From Acheta domesticus (taxonomy: Eukaryota; Arthropoda; Insecta; Orthoptera; Gryllidae), in contig JAHLJT010000631.1 of NCBI GenBank assembly GCA_031308135.1, positions 174,055,282 through 174,119,281 of the forward strand: a DNA stretch of 64,000 nucleotides, given 5' to 3'. A program made the translations under genes and the position numbers. Below the pieces are notes generated by a model. It saw nothing but the letters and a program-made list of their open reading frames with translations, had not been told where the DNA came from and did no database searches. This document shows, in pieces, positions 11,806 to 24,400 of this stretch; positions within the stretch are counted from its first letter, which is position 1; each line of letters starts with the position of its first letter.

Positions 11806-12360
11806 GTGACGTCAACGGACGTTTCGAGAAAGTTTGAAAAACAATAGAAAGACAAATAAGGCGAGGTTTCAAGGGTTGACCAGGGGAATATTAATTCATT
11901 CCGTCTCGTGTCGTGGTGGTGAACGGATCGCTGAGAGCTCTGTAAGTTCGAGTAATGCTTATTGAGATTTGTAATATTTCGTGAGAGAGAATGCTGGAAA
12001 GTGATCTTAGAATATTTTCGCGGTGGACCTACAAGTGTGGACTTATAAAATTTTACCATCGAATTGTGAGTTACGAGGTTAGGTGAGAGGGATATTACTC
12101 TGTTTTTGAGAAAGTAATTAGTTGGAAATAGGTGCCCACCTGAGGCGCAAGATAAAGTGTGTAGGCAGTGTTTTTAATGTGATTAGAAGACGTTTTGACT
12201 TGGTCTTAGATCCTCGTGGACTTCAGCAAGAATGAAGATTGGACTACAGCGACAACAAGATTCTACGTGGTGACGTCGAACGTGAAGCGTCGTGCGCGCG
12301 AAGAAGGAAGAACGGATAAAGGTTCTATTACCCTGTTATTAAAATAACAAAAATATGCTC
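11806..12360 (+). other. Unclassified stop-poor, moderately GC stretch
   Basis: The sequence is less AT-rich than its flanks and reads like a transcribed leader: several purine-rich GAAGAAGGAAGAACGG-type runs, and GACGTCGAACGTGAAG near 12275. It ends near an imperfect palindrome, TGTTATTAAAATAACA, at 12341-12356. It could be the 5' leader or LTR of a retroelement, or part of a non-coding exon, but no second LTR, primer-binding site or gag protein was found. Confidence 0.25.
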
Positions 12361-14438
12361 ATGCCCTAATGCAAATTTGAAAAATCTATTATAAGTTAAA
12401 TGATTGATCTTTCATGCTTAATAAACTGTAATTCATAGTTGAAAGAAAGCTGATTTTTATTTGCCATTACGTGCAATCCTAGAGTAAATATTTCAGATTC
12501 CTCGCCACTTCGTATAAATGGCAGATTGAGTAGCTGGTTGCAGAGTAAGAGGCAACAATTATGTTATAAGAACCAAATCGACCAAACTAGCAAGACTTTT
12601 GTTTATGAGAATTGATAATATATAGTCAAGGATTCAACTGTAACCATTTCCTGGCGCCCATTTTATTTCGAAATTCGGAAACTGGTTTCGTGTAATATCT
12701 TTTGAAGCTGAATTTTAAAAAAAGTATAATTGAGGTGAAGAGTATATCTGTAGGTGAAGCGTGGTGGAAGATCCCACACACACTGATAGCTACGACCGTT
12801 TCAATACTAAATAATTTTACCAATGCCTGCAAAATAACAAAACTGAAATATTATCTATCAGGATGTGTAAGAAAATTTAATTATTTTACAAATATGAATG
12901 ACAAAATTCTTTGCAAAAGTAGAGCATTGGTTATGGAATGACAATCATATTCCGTTTCTAATTAATAAATATTTATTTAAGTGAGACAGAAAAACGTTTT
13001 GCAGAAATATATTAAAACTTGTAACACGAGAATAGTCACGGCTATTTGAAGTATCCATTATATCAAAATGCAGCAGCTGTTCATTACAACTGCAATAAAA
13101 ACACAGAACTGTACTTCAAACTTTAGTTATCTATAATCTAGTTCTTGGATTATAAAACAAATAAATATATTTTCTGAATAGCTCTAGTGTGTGAAATCAT
13201 TGGAGAATTTGCTGTTCCTCTGTGGTGTTGTCATTAACAACTTTACCAATTTGTAGCAATGAATAGCCAACAGCTCTTGCATAGTTTTCAAAAATAATCA
13301 TGGATCAATTGCATAAATTCTTCATATTGTAACCCACATTCGTGTGTATCGTTAACAACTGTGGCGAACCCACAATATAGTTCGTAATTAATTATTTATA
13401 TTTAGGCATTAGTAATATAACGTTCCCTTTTCCTTTTGCAACATTTTGAAATGATTTTCATTTGACTGATTTACAGGAATCAGAAACTTACTCAACACAT
13501 GTTCTAATAAACCACCCAAATGTGGATAGTATAGCCGTTTATTGAAGATTTTGTTCGTAAGGTACGAGTGTTGCCAAGATGGTAGGAGAGGTGTCAGTCA
13601 GCATGGTGCATCGCGGGACTTCAGGCCCTTTGGGAGCAGTTTCTAAAAACGAGAGGAATTTAATCTCCGTGAAAAGATGGCCTGTAACTATAAAGTGTAT
13701 ATTAGAGTTGTCAAGGGATTAAAAAGCAGCAGGAAATCAAGTATCCCCAAAACGTCAAAACAAACAAGCATTGTAAATATTAATTGACCATGACCTATTT
13801 TCTATTGTTTGTCCTCTTTTCTGATTAACGTTAATGATTAAAATATCTTCCAAAATCAAAAATATTTTTGACTAACAAGTAATATGGTTGGACATTCTTA
13901 AAATTAATGTAAACACGGTAGTTCTGCAGATTAAAAGGCATTGTCTATCTTTCCTATTAAGTAATATTATTTTACAGCATTTCGACAGACTGCGAGTCAA
14001 TATTCCTTAAAATTTCTGTTTACTAAATTCAAAACTATGCTAAACAAAATAATATAGATTTTCGTTGTTATTCGTAGATTCAGCTTAGTCAACGTAATTT
14101 GTAAATCATTGCGCTTGAAAATATTCTACAGAGAAAACAGAATGTAATGAAAAAAATGTAATGAATATTATCCCATATTTGGTGGTTTTCGATGCTCTAT
14201 CATAAAAAACGTATTGAAAAGTTATGCCAGTAAAACAGAGGATGTCTCCTCGGTATCGTTAAGAAATGCTGCATCAAAGGGATATTTAAAAACACTTTCC
14301 AGTGTCCATTTATTATGTCAGATAATATTGGATCCACAACTTACTCAAATAGTATATTACTAAAATTGAATTGCCTGTGATTTCAAAATAACTGTATAAA
14401 CTGTGTAAATGTGATTTACAATTTTTTTATCACAAAAG
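12361..14438. other. AT-rich non-coding stretch
   Basis: Nothing identifiable. An 80-codon open frame near 12702-12941 has a composition and codon pattern indistinguishable from the AT-rich background. Confidence 0.55.
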
Positions 14439-14439
14439 C

Positions 14440-14678
14440 AGGTTTAGGCGTTGGCCGCAAATGGATCGTCTATCGATTTTTCGGTATCAGTGAAGATGGA
14501 TATTAAACTACACAACGTGTTCCAGGAAGTAATTTACTACACACAGGTACAAGATTTATTCATTTTTTTGTTGTCAGAGCCCGAAAATAAGAGTTTTTCT
14601 GTAAAAACAATCGTCAATTTCTGGTGATTTCCACGATTACAATACTTTCTCTATGTACGTAGTTGCGCGAGAAAGTAA
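14440..14678 (+). mobile_element. Family A repeat, 3' half
   Basis: It starts at GGTTTAGGCG and continues through TTTTTCGGTATCA, AACTACACAACGTGTT, TTTTTTTGTTGTCAGAGCCCG and GAGTTTTTCTGT to the family end GCGCGAGAAAGTAAA. The same order is seen in copies ending at 38728 and 40826. The GACGGACGG seed of sister copies is absent. The 5' half is missing. Confidence 0.6.
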
Positions 14679-15640
14679 AGGGAATAAACTATATCTTCAA
14701 TGTAGCTCCGCCCTAATGCGATCTGTCCCGCCCAACCGCGCCAAGAGCTGTCCCGCCCGCCCTACCATGTCGACTTTCATCATCGCTGCTTCAACCATCA
14801 TTTGTACAGACATCTGTAAACTAATGTATTGCTGCATATGCCCGGCAATCTTTAGTAACAATTTTAATCTTCAATTATTGCAACTCGAAATGCGCCATCA
14901 GTCTGAATTAAAAAGCATTTAAAAGAAAATATTATGGGTTTTCTGAAACGATCGATTCATATGTGGGAGAGTTTTTCATCGGGCTAGAAATATTTGGGTA
15001 AAACTGAAAGAATACATTTAAAATTTGCTTTAAGGGGTAGGGAAGACGGATGTAGTTAATTTTTACAAAATCTCATGTTCACTCTGAAATCTCACATTTA
15101 TTATGTTTTGAAGAACAGTTATTTTACAGAATTCTATCAAAGTCGGAATAAAACTGTGAAAACAAATATTTACACAAAATAAAATAAATATGTTACCAAT
15201 AAAAACAATGGTCTGGAAATAGGCTAAATTATCTTGGAAGAAATATTTTCCCTTCAGTTGACACCTCTTCAAAAGCCGTTAAGTCGTTTGCGACGTTAGC
15301 GTAGACAGATAAACAATTGTAAAAAACTGAATATTTTTTAAACAAATAAATTAGATTATGCATAGGAGAGTAATTCTGAAATGACTGACACTTAAATTTT
15401 ATATGAAAAAGATAAATAAATTTTTGTGCAAATGATGTCAAAACAAAAGGTGTCAGGAGATATAAAAACATCATTTATCTTCCCACATTTTAAAGCAGAC
15501 TTAATGTGCACACTCTGTTAGTTATTGTCGAGTACCTCAAAAACGATGTAAAAAACACCAAATTTCGAACTAAATGCATTTTGACTCTTTGCCACAGCGC
15601 AATTAGGCCCCGAGTAATTGAAGGTCAAAACTGAAAACGA
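14679..15640. other. Non-coding stretch with C-rich block
   Basis: A C-rich block of about 65 bp (14706-14770, with repeated CCCGCCC) follows the family A copy and resembles the C-rich block at 20545-20685. The rest is AT-rich and featureless. Confidence 0.45.
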
Positions 15641-15647
15641 ACTTCAA

Positions 15648-15815
15648 TGGTGTGGCGGCGGAGGAAGGGCGGGGTGTGGCGGGGACGGCGGGCGGGCGAG
15701 TGAGAGGGGAGACGCAGATTGGAGCAAGGTTGAATGAATGGAACGAGGCGGAGCGGGACAGAGAGAGGTGGAGCAGGTCGGGTCAGGAAGGAGAGGGGTG
15801 GGAGGGAGCGTCTTG
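15648..15815 (+). repeat. G-rich, purine-biased block
   Basis: About 170 bp with strong G bias on the plus strand: repeated GGGCGGGG, GGCGGGCGGGCG and GGAGAGGGG motifs in an otherwise AT-rich region. Similar blocks occur at 21335-21450 and 33680-33895, with C-rich counterparts at 14706 and 20545. No clear unit length. It may be a G-quadruplex-forming satellite-like sequence. Confidence 0.45.
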
Positions 15816-17434
15816 AATCAGTAAATTAAGTTACTTGAATTTTCACTGTAGGTAGAATTCATTTTCCTGTCTAACAAGATAGTGATAAATAAATACCCGG
15901 CAACGTCGTGTTACTTCCTCTGGCTATTAATAGGATTAAATAAGCTCTTCTAGTTCAATTATATCTATTATAGAAAATGAATATTGAAGACAGAAAGCCA
16001 CTAAACGAAAATAAAACATTGCACCTACTAGTATCTAAACTAGGTGTATACTGGAACATCATAGGAAATCGATGATTACAAAAAAGAAATGATTAAGATA
16101 TTTGTATGATACATTAAAGGATTCCATGTGTTAAACTCTTGAAAATTGTATGAATAAATGAACTTCTTTGTGTCAATTAACTTCTGTGTTATAGGGATAT
16201 ACACAAGCCAAATATAAACCAATAAATCACAAGAAATTAAACATTTGCAGCATGTTTTTTCCAGATACTAGGGGAACTCAAGTTGAACTATTTTGAACCT
16301 AACTTCACAGAAAAACAAATCGTGCGGTCATCTCTCTCAATATTTATATTTTCTCTTTCTACACTTTGCTTTCAACAAGAATCGTGTTGAGCGTCTCTTC
16401 TCACAATGTTTCTTTCAACAGAGGATATTGCTCTTCCAAGTTAAATTGTTCTCTGTGCAGAGGAAATGAGTACCCACGCTATGCTCTTCAGAGGTAAGGG
16501 TCCGAAGAGCTGTTCATCGGTAAATGCCTGTGTAAATACCAACCGAATTTTTATTTTGAAGAGACAAACCCATCACTATGTAGTGAATCGGAAAAATAAT
16601 GTTTATTGAGAAAAAAAGATAAAATCCATGTTAAATTCTTTACGAAATTAACTCATTACAAATCTCAAAATTGAAATGAAGATATCAAACATCATTTCTG
16701 TTCTTAATCTTTATATTTAATCAAGTAATTGTAGTCTGACAATTAGTTAATAATCAATCAACTTTTAATTTACAGAATTTACATAAGAACAATGAAATTG
16801 GTATATTTTGTAATGTTAAAACACTTTATTGATTATAAAAATATAAATGTATAATGATTTAAAGACTATTTTTCTCCACACTCATGTCCTAATGAAAAGG
16901 CATTTATTGAGTTGTAAATTTAAAATTCATAACAGGAATTGACAAAAAATACGAAGACATATACTATAATGGATTTTACGAAATAAAAAACAAAAAGAAC
17001 CCATCACTACTCCTTCATTATTACGTAATTCATATAAATAACAACTTGCGGTAAATAATGTTATCATAAAATGGTAAATAGGTATCCTAAAATTAAAATA
17101 TTTAATTACCGTTTTCAGTTCAATACTCTAATAGCTTTTAAATTTTAAATTTAAAATATATTTAACCTTCCAAATTTGAACTTTCTTTTATAAATACAAG
17201 GACTCATCTAGTAATTTACAGAAATATAGCTTGGGGCAACGGGTACATTGGTGGACTTTGACTTCGGCGTTTGTAGGTTCCCTGTGTCAGACGTTTTGAA
17301 ATATTACTAATTCCACCGCCCACGATTTGAGGTCTGTGGTCGGAACACAGCAGAAAAAAACATTTGGTACATACAAATCGTGTACAAGAAAATAGCAGCT
17401 TCGACCGTTGATAACTTCCTGCCTCACAATGTAC
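15816..17434. other. AT-rich non-coding stretch
   Basis: Nothing identifiable. Confidence 0.55.
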
Positions 17435-17770
17435 TTGTACGAGCAGTTCCCGCGCTGCTGTGGTGTCTTGTCTCGCGCGCTATCACTAGCGCGCCTTCTG
17501 GCGAAGCCATGAATCACGTCCCGCTCGCGGCACCTGCGCCGCACGCCACGCGCCCACTCGCGCCACGCCTCCCCTCCTTTTCCCCACCCCATCTCCAGTA
17601 CCCCCTCCCTCCCCCGACCCCGGCTGACCTATAAACCTTACAACAGGGTGCGCGCAGCTTTTGCACCGCAGCGGCGGGCGGCGCTCAGGTCACTTGGCTG
17701 GACCTCCGATGAAACCACGCCACGGGCAAACAGTTTGCGATGAGTGCAATTGGGAAGCCAGCGGGTAATG
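17435..17770 (+). promoter_or_regulatory. CpG island with TATA box, putative promoter
   Basis: A GC- and CpG-rich block (about 17435-17700) contains TATAAA at 17630-17635, with a GC-rich start region 25-40 bp downstream. The following ~110 bp could be a short non-coding first exon, ending near CGGGTAATG at about 17762-17770 if that is a donor. No protein start with a recognisable product follows. Rightward transcription is inference from the TATA orientation; the upstream C-rich run (CCCTCCCTCCCCC) may be a promoter GA/CT element. Confidence 0.35.
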
Positions 17771-18479
17771 TTACACTATCTATGTTTTGTTGTATATCTG
17801 TTTCGTTATGAATATGATTAGTTTGCATCAAGATGATTTGATATTTATTCTATGGTGAATGTCATGTTAGGTTAGTGTCCAGAGAACGGAATTATCCCTG
17901 TCATCCTTGCCTTCAAAACACAGAAGAAACAAACAAACAAACCACTGGAATGCCGTAGCGTCAAGATTTCGGAACGTGTTATTACTATAGAGCTAAATAA
18001 TTTTGTCGAAGGATTTTTTGTGCTATTGGATGCATTTTGTAAAACCCTATTTAAATCTGGAAATAACGCTGAAATGCTGTATTTATTTTGCATACAGTCA
18101 AAGAGATTTATTTGAATATGTTTAATGATAGGTAATAAAGCTTTCTGAACTTTATATCGAGAAAATGAATACGTCGATTGCTAAGGAATCATTCGATCAC
18201 ACAGTCCAGAATATCGTAAAATTAACCCTCGCCTCACATATAATGTATAACGACTCTTTGAATTATAGGCTTCACCTCTCTTTGCCAAGCCCATAAACCA
18301 ATCTGTCAAGAACGTTCTGTACCAACGCATTTAATACGCCTCAAATTGTTACGACAGAGCTACCCGAACCGCGATTGTCAGCCGAACAGTCGAATGCAAA
18401 AGTGAGAGGTGTGACAGTGGCGAAGGCTGCAGATCAACGGGCTATTCTGGCACAAATTAGCTCTTTCTTTGCATCTAAG
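17771..18479. other. Non-coding stretch
   Basis: AT-rich; no gene, RNA or repeat recognised. Confidence 0.5.
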
Positions 18480-18640
18480 TAAAGCCCGGTCGTTGGGCGC
18501 GGGCCAACCGCCGCGCCGCGCCGCGCCGCGCCGCACCGGCGGCGGGTGAGAGCTGGGCGGCGGGCGGCGGCGGGCGACGGGCGAGCGGCTGGCGGGCGCG
18601 GCTGTGGGCTCGTCCCGCGCGGCGAAAGGGCGGCCGCGAA
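18480..18640. repeat. CpG island with (GCGCC)n run
   Basis: A CpG-dense block that includes a run of GCGCC pentamers near 18510-18535. The same pentamer run occurs at 37030-37050 in another island. It could be a promoter core, but no TATA, initiator or coding exon is evident. Confidence 0.4.
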
Positions 18641-18884
18641 ATCCTATACTTCGGATTTTCTTTCTTGACGCGTGGGGGGGGGTGTCACCAAAATGGAATA
18701 TCTCACGGTATTTCACGTCGTTCTCGGTTGGGCCGCTAGGACTCGCATGATCGCCAGCACTGCTCGATACAATCGGAATCATGCGACTCCTAGCGGTACA
18801 ACGAAGAACGACGCGAAATACCGCGAGATATTCCATTTTGATGACACCCCCTCCAAGCACCAAGAAAGAAAAACCGGATTATAG
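18641..18884. mobile_element. Foldback hairpin element
   Basis: Two arms of about 105 bp face each other almost without a loop. The left arm reads CTTTCTT, a G-run, TGTCACCAAAATGGAATATC, GGTATTTC, CGTTCTC, CCGCTAGGACTCGCATGAT. The right arm reads ATCATGCGACTCCTAGCGG, GAAGAACG, GAAATACC, GATATTCCATTTTGATGACA, CAAGAAAG. This is a long imperfect palindrome of a foldback MITE lying against the CpG island. It contains no protein; short open frames on both strands are mirror artefacts of the palindrome. Confidence 0.72.
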
Positions 18885-19480
18885 AGATGACACCTGCCCA
18901 ATGTCTATCTGCCTGGGAAGCTTTAATACAGATTGGTATAAGATTATGTTTTGATACGAAAATGACTGGCGTGAAAATGGAAATTTTGTAAAAATGTGTC
19001 GAGCAACAATACGGAAGGCACATGGCACATTAGAACAATTACATATTAAATGCACATTTGAGTGAAACAAGTAATTTTTAGAGGTAGTAATTTATAGCGT
19101 ATTTACGAGCACAAAATACAATCTACTGGAAACATGGAAATCCACAATAATTGATTTTTAAATGTTTTTTTTTGATGAGGCGTAAAAGAAACACCATCAC
19201 AATGAAATTTAATCAAACTAACGTTAATAGGCATGATTTTTTAAATGGGGTTTTTGCAATGCATTCTACGTTTTCCCTAACCTGTCCTTTTCTATCATTC
19301 TGAAGTAAACAGTTTTCGAAAGAGCTGAAAAACAAAAACAAGGATAATCTAAACCCATATAAGCTAATAAGTAAATAAAGAACTCTATAATAATTGTTTA
19401 TTTAAATTATTTTAATTGTGTAAAATAAAAAAAATTAAATGACCCGGTGATCATAAGCATAAACCCGGAGCCCCAAGTTC
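18885..19480. other. AT-rich non-coding stretch
   Basis: Nothing identifiable. Confidence 0.5.
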
Positions 19481-19830
19481 AAACTTACTCTCCGAATCAA
19501 CAGCGCAGATGTAGGAACTCCATGAATGCCGCTGCCTCCTTGATCGCGTTTAGTGAAGCTGTGTCTCCGCACCCCCAACACCTTTAGTGGGTCAGCGCCA
19601 CCGCATTATTTATGAGGATGATGCGCGGGGCAAAATGTTTGAGGGCTGTAATTTCGCAGCGCCAACCCATCAATTGTGCGCGCTGAGAGAGCAGCTTTGT
19701 GTCGTAATGATGGACGGTGGGGAGCGCGTAATGAATGACTGTGGAAATGGAGCGTGGTGATGCCACACGCGGCAGAGGACCTGAAAGAGCCTATGACACT
19801 CTGCCACAACCGCGTTTTGTCTGCAACAAA
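19481..19830. other. Non-repetitive mid-GC block
   Basis: About 350 bp of balanced composition without tandem repeats, stop-free coding structure or transposon landmarks. It contains ATTATTTATGA (near 19605) and TAATGAATGACTGTGG (near 19728), of the kind found in developmental enhancers. A conserved non-coding element is possible, but this is only inferred from composition. Confidence 0.2.
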
Positions 19831-20540
19831 TTCGCCATTAAGTGACTGCTTTTAGAACGTAGGTTCGTGAAGTGATTGCTCAGGGTTTCACCTGTCAGAT
19901 CTGTAAATGTCGTTTGTCTCGTACATGCAGTTTTAGAGGTAAATTGTTATGATTGAAAATTTCATCATTTCACTCAGTATCACTGAGTGGACGCACTTTA
20001 TTTTCTCTCGATGACTTCATTTTCTCTGAATTACATTCACTATATTCAGATATTACGACTTATGAAATGTAAGTCGTATGCAAACTCACTAAACTGAGTA
20101 TTCCTATTTTGTTTACTTCCGTTTGTTGTAAAGAACGTTTTTCCACATAATATATCTTTACATTTACAATACCGTCTAAACGTAAACGTAAAAGGAAATG
20201 TGAATGTAAAGATGGGTGAAATTTGGGAACTTCCGTGTGGAATTAATCAAGATAGGCAAAGCCGACTTTAATTGTATTTCGATAAATTGTATTTCTAAAA
20301 TAAATGTATGACTAAACAAATGTATGCTGTTTCTTTATGTGCATTTGAGTATTCTTTCATTGTTCAATGTTCATTGTTCAATAAAGCTTCGTAAGAAATG
20401 CTTCAAAAGAGTTTTTTTTAAATTTTGAGTCTTTGTACAAATATTTATTCTATATTTAAGACTCTCTAAATTGCCATATGTTGTTCAGGTATGTATATAT
20501 CACAGTCTATGAGTAAAAATAATGAATTTCGTCTCCGCAT
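19831..20540. other. AT-rich non-coding stretch
   Basis: Nothing identifiable. Confidence 0.5.
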
Positions 20541-20544
20541 TTGG

Positions 20545-20690
20545 CATCCCTACCCCACAAAATCCTGCTCCTCCCTGATCCTTCTGTCCCGTACCATCTG
20601 CACATCTTTATCCTGTCCTTTCCTTATCCCACACCGCCCGGCCCTGTCTCAGCCAGCTTGGCCTTGTCTCGATCTACCATGTTTGCTATG
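20545..20690 (-). repeat. C-rich block (G-rich on minus strand)
   Basis: About 145 bp of pyrimidine-rich sequence with CCCCAC, CTCCTCCCTGATCC, CTGTCC and CCGCCCGGCCCTG. It looks like the reverse orientation of the G-rich blocks at 15648, 21335 and 33680. It creates two overlapping open frames of 66-76 codons with no family signature. Confidence 0.4.
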
Positions 20691-20968
20691 ATTATCATTG
20701 ATATCCCATCGTTTCTACCAGCAACTGTAAACATAATTATAGTATACCCCAGACAAATTTCCAAACTCTAATGTCCCTTTCGGTATGAATAAATAATAGC
20801 AGGAAATTTCATTAGACTTCAGAAACGCCTTAAACACTTTCTTGAATTTCTTCACATTTTTTCAAATATTTGCAAAATGCTGATAAAAAGTATACTTACA
20901 TTTTCTTTAAGTCATGGGAGAAGTATATTTTATGGAATCTCATTTAGGGAGCCTATTTCCTTGTTTTG

Positions 20969-21013
20969 AAGGTCACATGTACAATTAGGTCACTTGACCT
21001 TGAAACAAGGTCA
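20969..21013. promoter_or_regulatory. Cluster of nuclear-receptor half-sites
   Basis: AAGGTCA occurs at 20969-20975 and 21007-21013. Between them AGGTCACTTGACCT (20987-21000) is an inverted pair of AGGTCA with a 2-bp spacer, and a fifth near-site AAGGTC lies at 21023. Four half-sites within 45 bp is denser than expected in AT-rich DNA. AAGGTCA is the known core of FTZ-F1/ERR-type receptors, and inverted AGGTCA pairs are bound by receptor dimers. Function here is inference. Confidence 0.35.
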
Positions 21014-21219
21014 ATGTACTTTAAGGTCTATCTTCCTTTCATATACCTTAAAGCAAAATTTAAGTGTGCAATCTTTCAGTTTTTTCAGCAGCCGGGTAAC
21101 AAGCTCGAAAACAAACGATAATAAATTAAACGTTTTTGAAAGCATATATACTAAATGCATTTTGATAATTCCAATAGTGCGATTAGATTTCGGCAGGGTA
21201 TGAAGATCATTTTTACTGG

Positions 21220-21310
21220 AAGTTGCTGGGAGTATGGAGCAATGGCTAAAGAGTATGGGCCAAAGGGTATGGGAGGTTGCTGGGAGTATGGTCTATGGCT
21301 AAAGATGCCT
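21220..21310 (+). repeat. Tandem duplication, ~67-bp unit
   Basis: TTGCTGGGAGTATGG occurs at about 21223 and 21277. In each copy it is followed by ATGGCTAAAGA within 20 bp. The intervening GTATGGGCCAAAGGGTATGGGAGG looks like a further internal expansion. It merges into the G-rich block that follows. Confidence 0.5.
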
Positions 21311-21334
21311 GTACTAACAATGTTGGTACCAAAA

Positions 21335-21450
21335 ATGATTGTGGCAAGCTTGTCGGGGCTGCGCATTGGGGGGAAGGACGGGGAACGTAGGGACGGGATA
21401 GGGTGAGATTGGAGAGGCAGGTGGGTCAGGGTAGGACGAGGATACAACAT
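21335..21450 (+). repeat. G-rich, purine-biased block
   Basis: It contains GGGGGGAAGGACGGGG, GGGACGGGATAGGG and GGCAGGTGGGTCAGGG. It is similar in character to blocks at 15648 and 33680, but no fixed repeat unit could be set by eye. Confidence 0.4.
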
Positions 21451-24400
21451 GCATATAATTTATTTATTTTCATTATTCATTAATCAATAAAATTTTATTG
21501 AATAATCACCTTGATAAAAGTCCGATTAGTGCAGGGATCTCGTACTTCAGCAAGTACAATATAAAATAATGAAAGGAAAAAATCACTAATTTTCAAAATT
21601 CTCTCAAAAATAACAAAAGGAAAAAATAAGTTTCCTCAAAACTCTCTCTTAAAATTTTCTTTAAACTCTTTATTCAAATATGTACTGTTATAACAAATAT
21701 ATACTGTTTTTAAAATTGGCAAATCCATGTTCATTAAAACCTCTGGAATTTTGAAAATTGCCGAAGTTCAACATTTTTGGATACCCTCTTACAACTATAT
21801 TATTTAAGAATAGATTAATTTCTTATTGCAATATATTCGTCAATGTTAGATCTTGAAATCATTTTATATACACTTTTTTCTAATAATTAGCAGTATTCGC
21901 GTAATTTTGATTTTTATCATGAACACCGCCATCTTGACGTCAGCTCGGAATATACTAAAACTAGCGTACCCGTGCTAGAACTCTCGCATGTTAAACTCCA
22001 CCCTTTCCCTATTCCTTTGTCTATTCCTTCCACTAAGAAAAAAAGTTGTCAATGAAACGTGTTTATTTGTTTAAAAATGTATGAAGTAACTTCTAATGTA
22101 CTCACAGAATATCAATTAAAAATAATAATGCAATTGATGTTGGAAACAAATTTTCAATAAAGGTTTTTTCAGAACTATAGAGAGATGTTCTTGGAACAAT
22201 TCATACTTCTTTGAAAACAACGTTTGAAGAAATTGTTCAATCTTTCTAGAGAGTTAGCTTTTCGCTTTCCTTGATAGTTACAAAAATTTTAGAAAATTTT
22301 TTCCTCTTGAGGAAGCTAAGTAAAGTAGTGCAAAACTATCAGATCGGGCAAGTACAACCCTACTTTTTGCAATATTATTTAATATTCCTTGATTTGTTAT
22401 GAGGACCAGAGGGAGTTGTGGAGAGTAAGGTTGCCATTTGGTTTGCTGGGATGCCATTTGGTTTGCCACGATTTGCTGGGGTGCAAAAATTGAAAAATTA
22501 TTTGTATACTAAAAAGTAATGGATTATTTTCTGCGTTCTTACGTATCCCAAGAAAAGCAATTCCGAGCCACAAAATAATCAAATTATTATTTTCACATTT
22601 GAGTTCTAAATACAATTTGTTACCATTAGAAGCAATTTGGTAGGCTTAGACTTTACTTCGGTACATGAGAATGTTGCTAAAACGATATTTGCATATTGAA
22701 TATCTTAACGAATCGATACCGAAGTGTTCGTAGATCAGCCGTAGCAACATTATAATATTACGTTATATTATCAACTATCTGGGAAAGCATGCGCCTATGT
22801 AGCATCACTAGTTTTATATTTGGATATTTTTTTTACTTACAAAGAGATAGATGAGCATTATTAATTTACTGCTAAGGTACAGTTTTGACATCCGGAAATT
22901 AATATAACATTAAAAAACGTGGAATTTTCTACACTCCTGTGCAGCAGTTCTAATAAAAGCTCTATTGGTCAATTGGAAGTGTTGAACGACTTAGTTGCCT
23001 TTGGCAAAAGATACGGCCGACTTTCTGATATCCAGAAATATATTCGATGAAATAGTCACGAAAAACGTGACATCGATTCTTCATATTTAATGCGGGAGTA
23101 CAAGAACCTTTCCAAAATACAATCACGTACTACTGGAGACTTAAGAGAATTATTCGACTTCGACAAAGATTATTCGAAGAATTTACTAGAGAAATGTTAT
23201 ATTAAAATACGCATAAATTTATCTAAGATGTCCAGTTTTTTGCTCTTTGAAATTTTCACATTATTCAAACGTTTCTCTAAAGTGTGGAATTTGTTACACA
23301 CACATGATTTTGCAGATGAACGTTTCCTTGATTAGGTCCGTTTACTTGTCCCTCAATTTTCTAATCATGTTGAAAGCTTCTCAGCAAACGAACAGCGAGA
23401 GAACAAATACAGCGAATTCAAAGACCCAGAAACATCAAGATGAACTTTTTATGTGTTTTGGAGGGACAATAGAAACAGTTCGCATTACAATAATATACGG
23501 AAGAAGAGAAGAGAAAGCATGCAAAGCAATGACAATACGTTCTCCATACAATTATGTATGAGATAATAGTTTTTGCTCTCCTATGCAACTTTCGGTCCGG
23601 AAATAATGGGTTTACAGTAAATCCAATACTTTCATTGCTGTTTTTGTGCGTTCACAATAAAGCCACCAGAGAAAGAAGGGAAATCAGAAAGAGGAAATGG
23701 AAAAAGGAGAGGAAATGCAACGCAAGAAGTTCATCTAAAGGGAACTTTAATTTACAATAAGAAGAGAATGGAGATGAATAGAAACGTATGTAAAATTATT
23801 GGTCGTAATTGGACTAATTGGTTGGTCGTAATTAGATTCGTGGAATATCACATTTTCAAAGTTGATTGGCACTGCACTCCAATAAGATTTCAGGACTGAT
23901 AAGTAAGGTATTGACAAAATAATTTCCTTGTCCACTTGACGTTAAATGCTCTTCTCTCAAAGGCACGCTCCAACAAAGGTTTCTATGGAGAGAAGTATTT
24001 TTCTTAGCAAAAGAAAGACTGATATGATTGCAATGAAAGCCAATGGTGAAGATTATTACAACTCATTATTTTACTCAATGTTCATATTAGTAAAAATAAT
24101 TTTAATTTTTCATAAATTTAACATTAATTTTTAGACAATAGTTTTACATAACCATCTATCACATTTTGTGATCATAATATTTTTGTTTTTATAAGAAAAT
24201 GTTTCTTTTACTTTCTCTTTTACCATTTATATGGTTTAAAGAAAATATTGTAATGCTGCATCAAAATCCGCGATTTTTCGACAAACTCGTTTTATAAGTC
24301 CCTGACACCGACAAGGAGGATAACTTTTGTTCACAAATGAATCATTTCTCTTAGACGTTTTTTACTCAGAACCCACAATCCGTAGATTCTTGTTTTCTGG

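Noticed and set aside
11634..12059. 141-codon minus-strand frame
   Set aside because: It starts in a degenerate tandem repeat, has no recognisable family and no sign of coding constraint; the more likely transcript direction here is plus.
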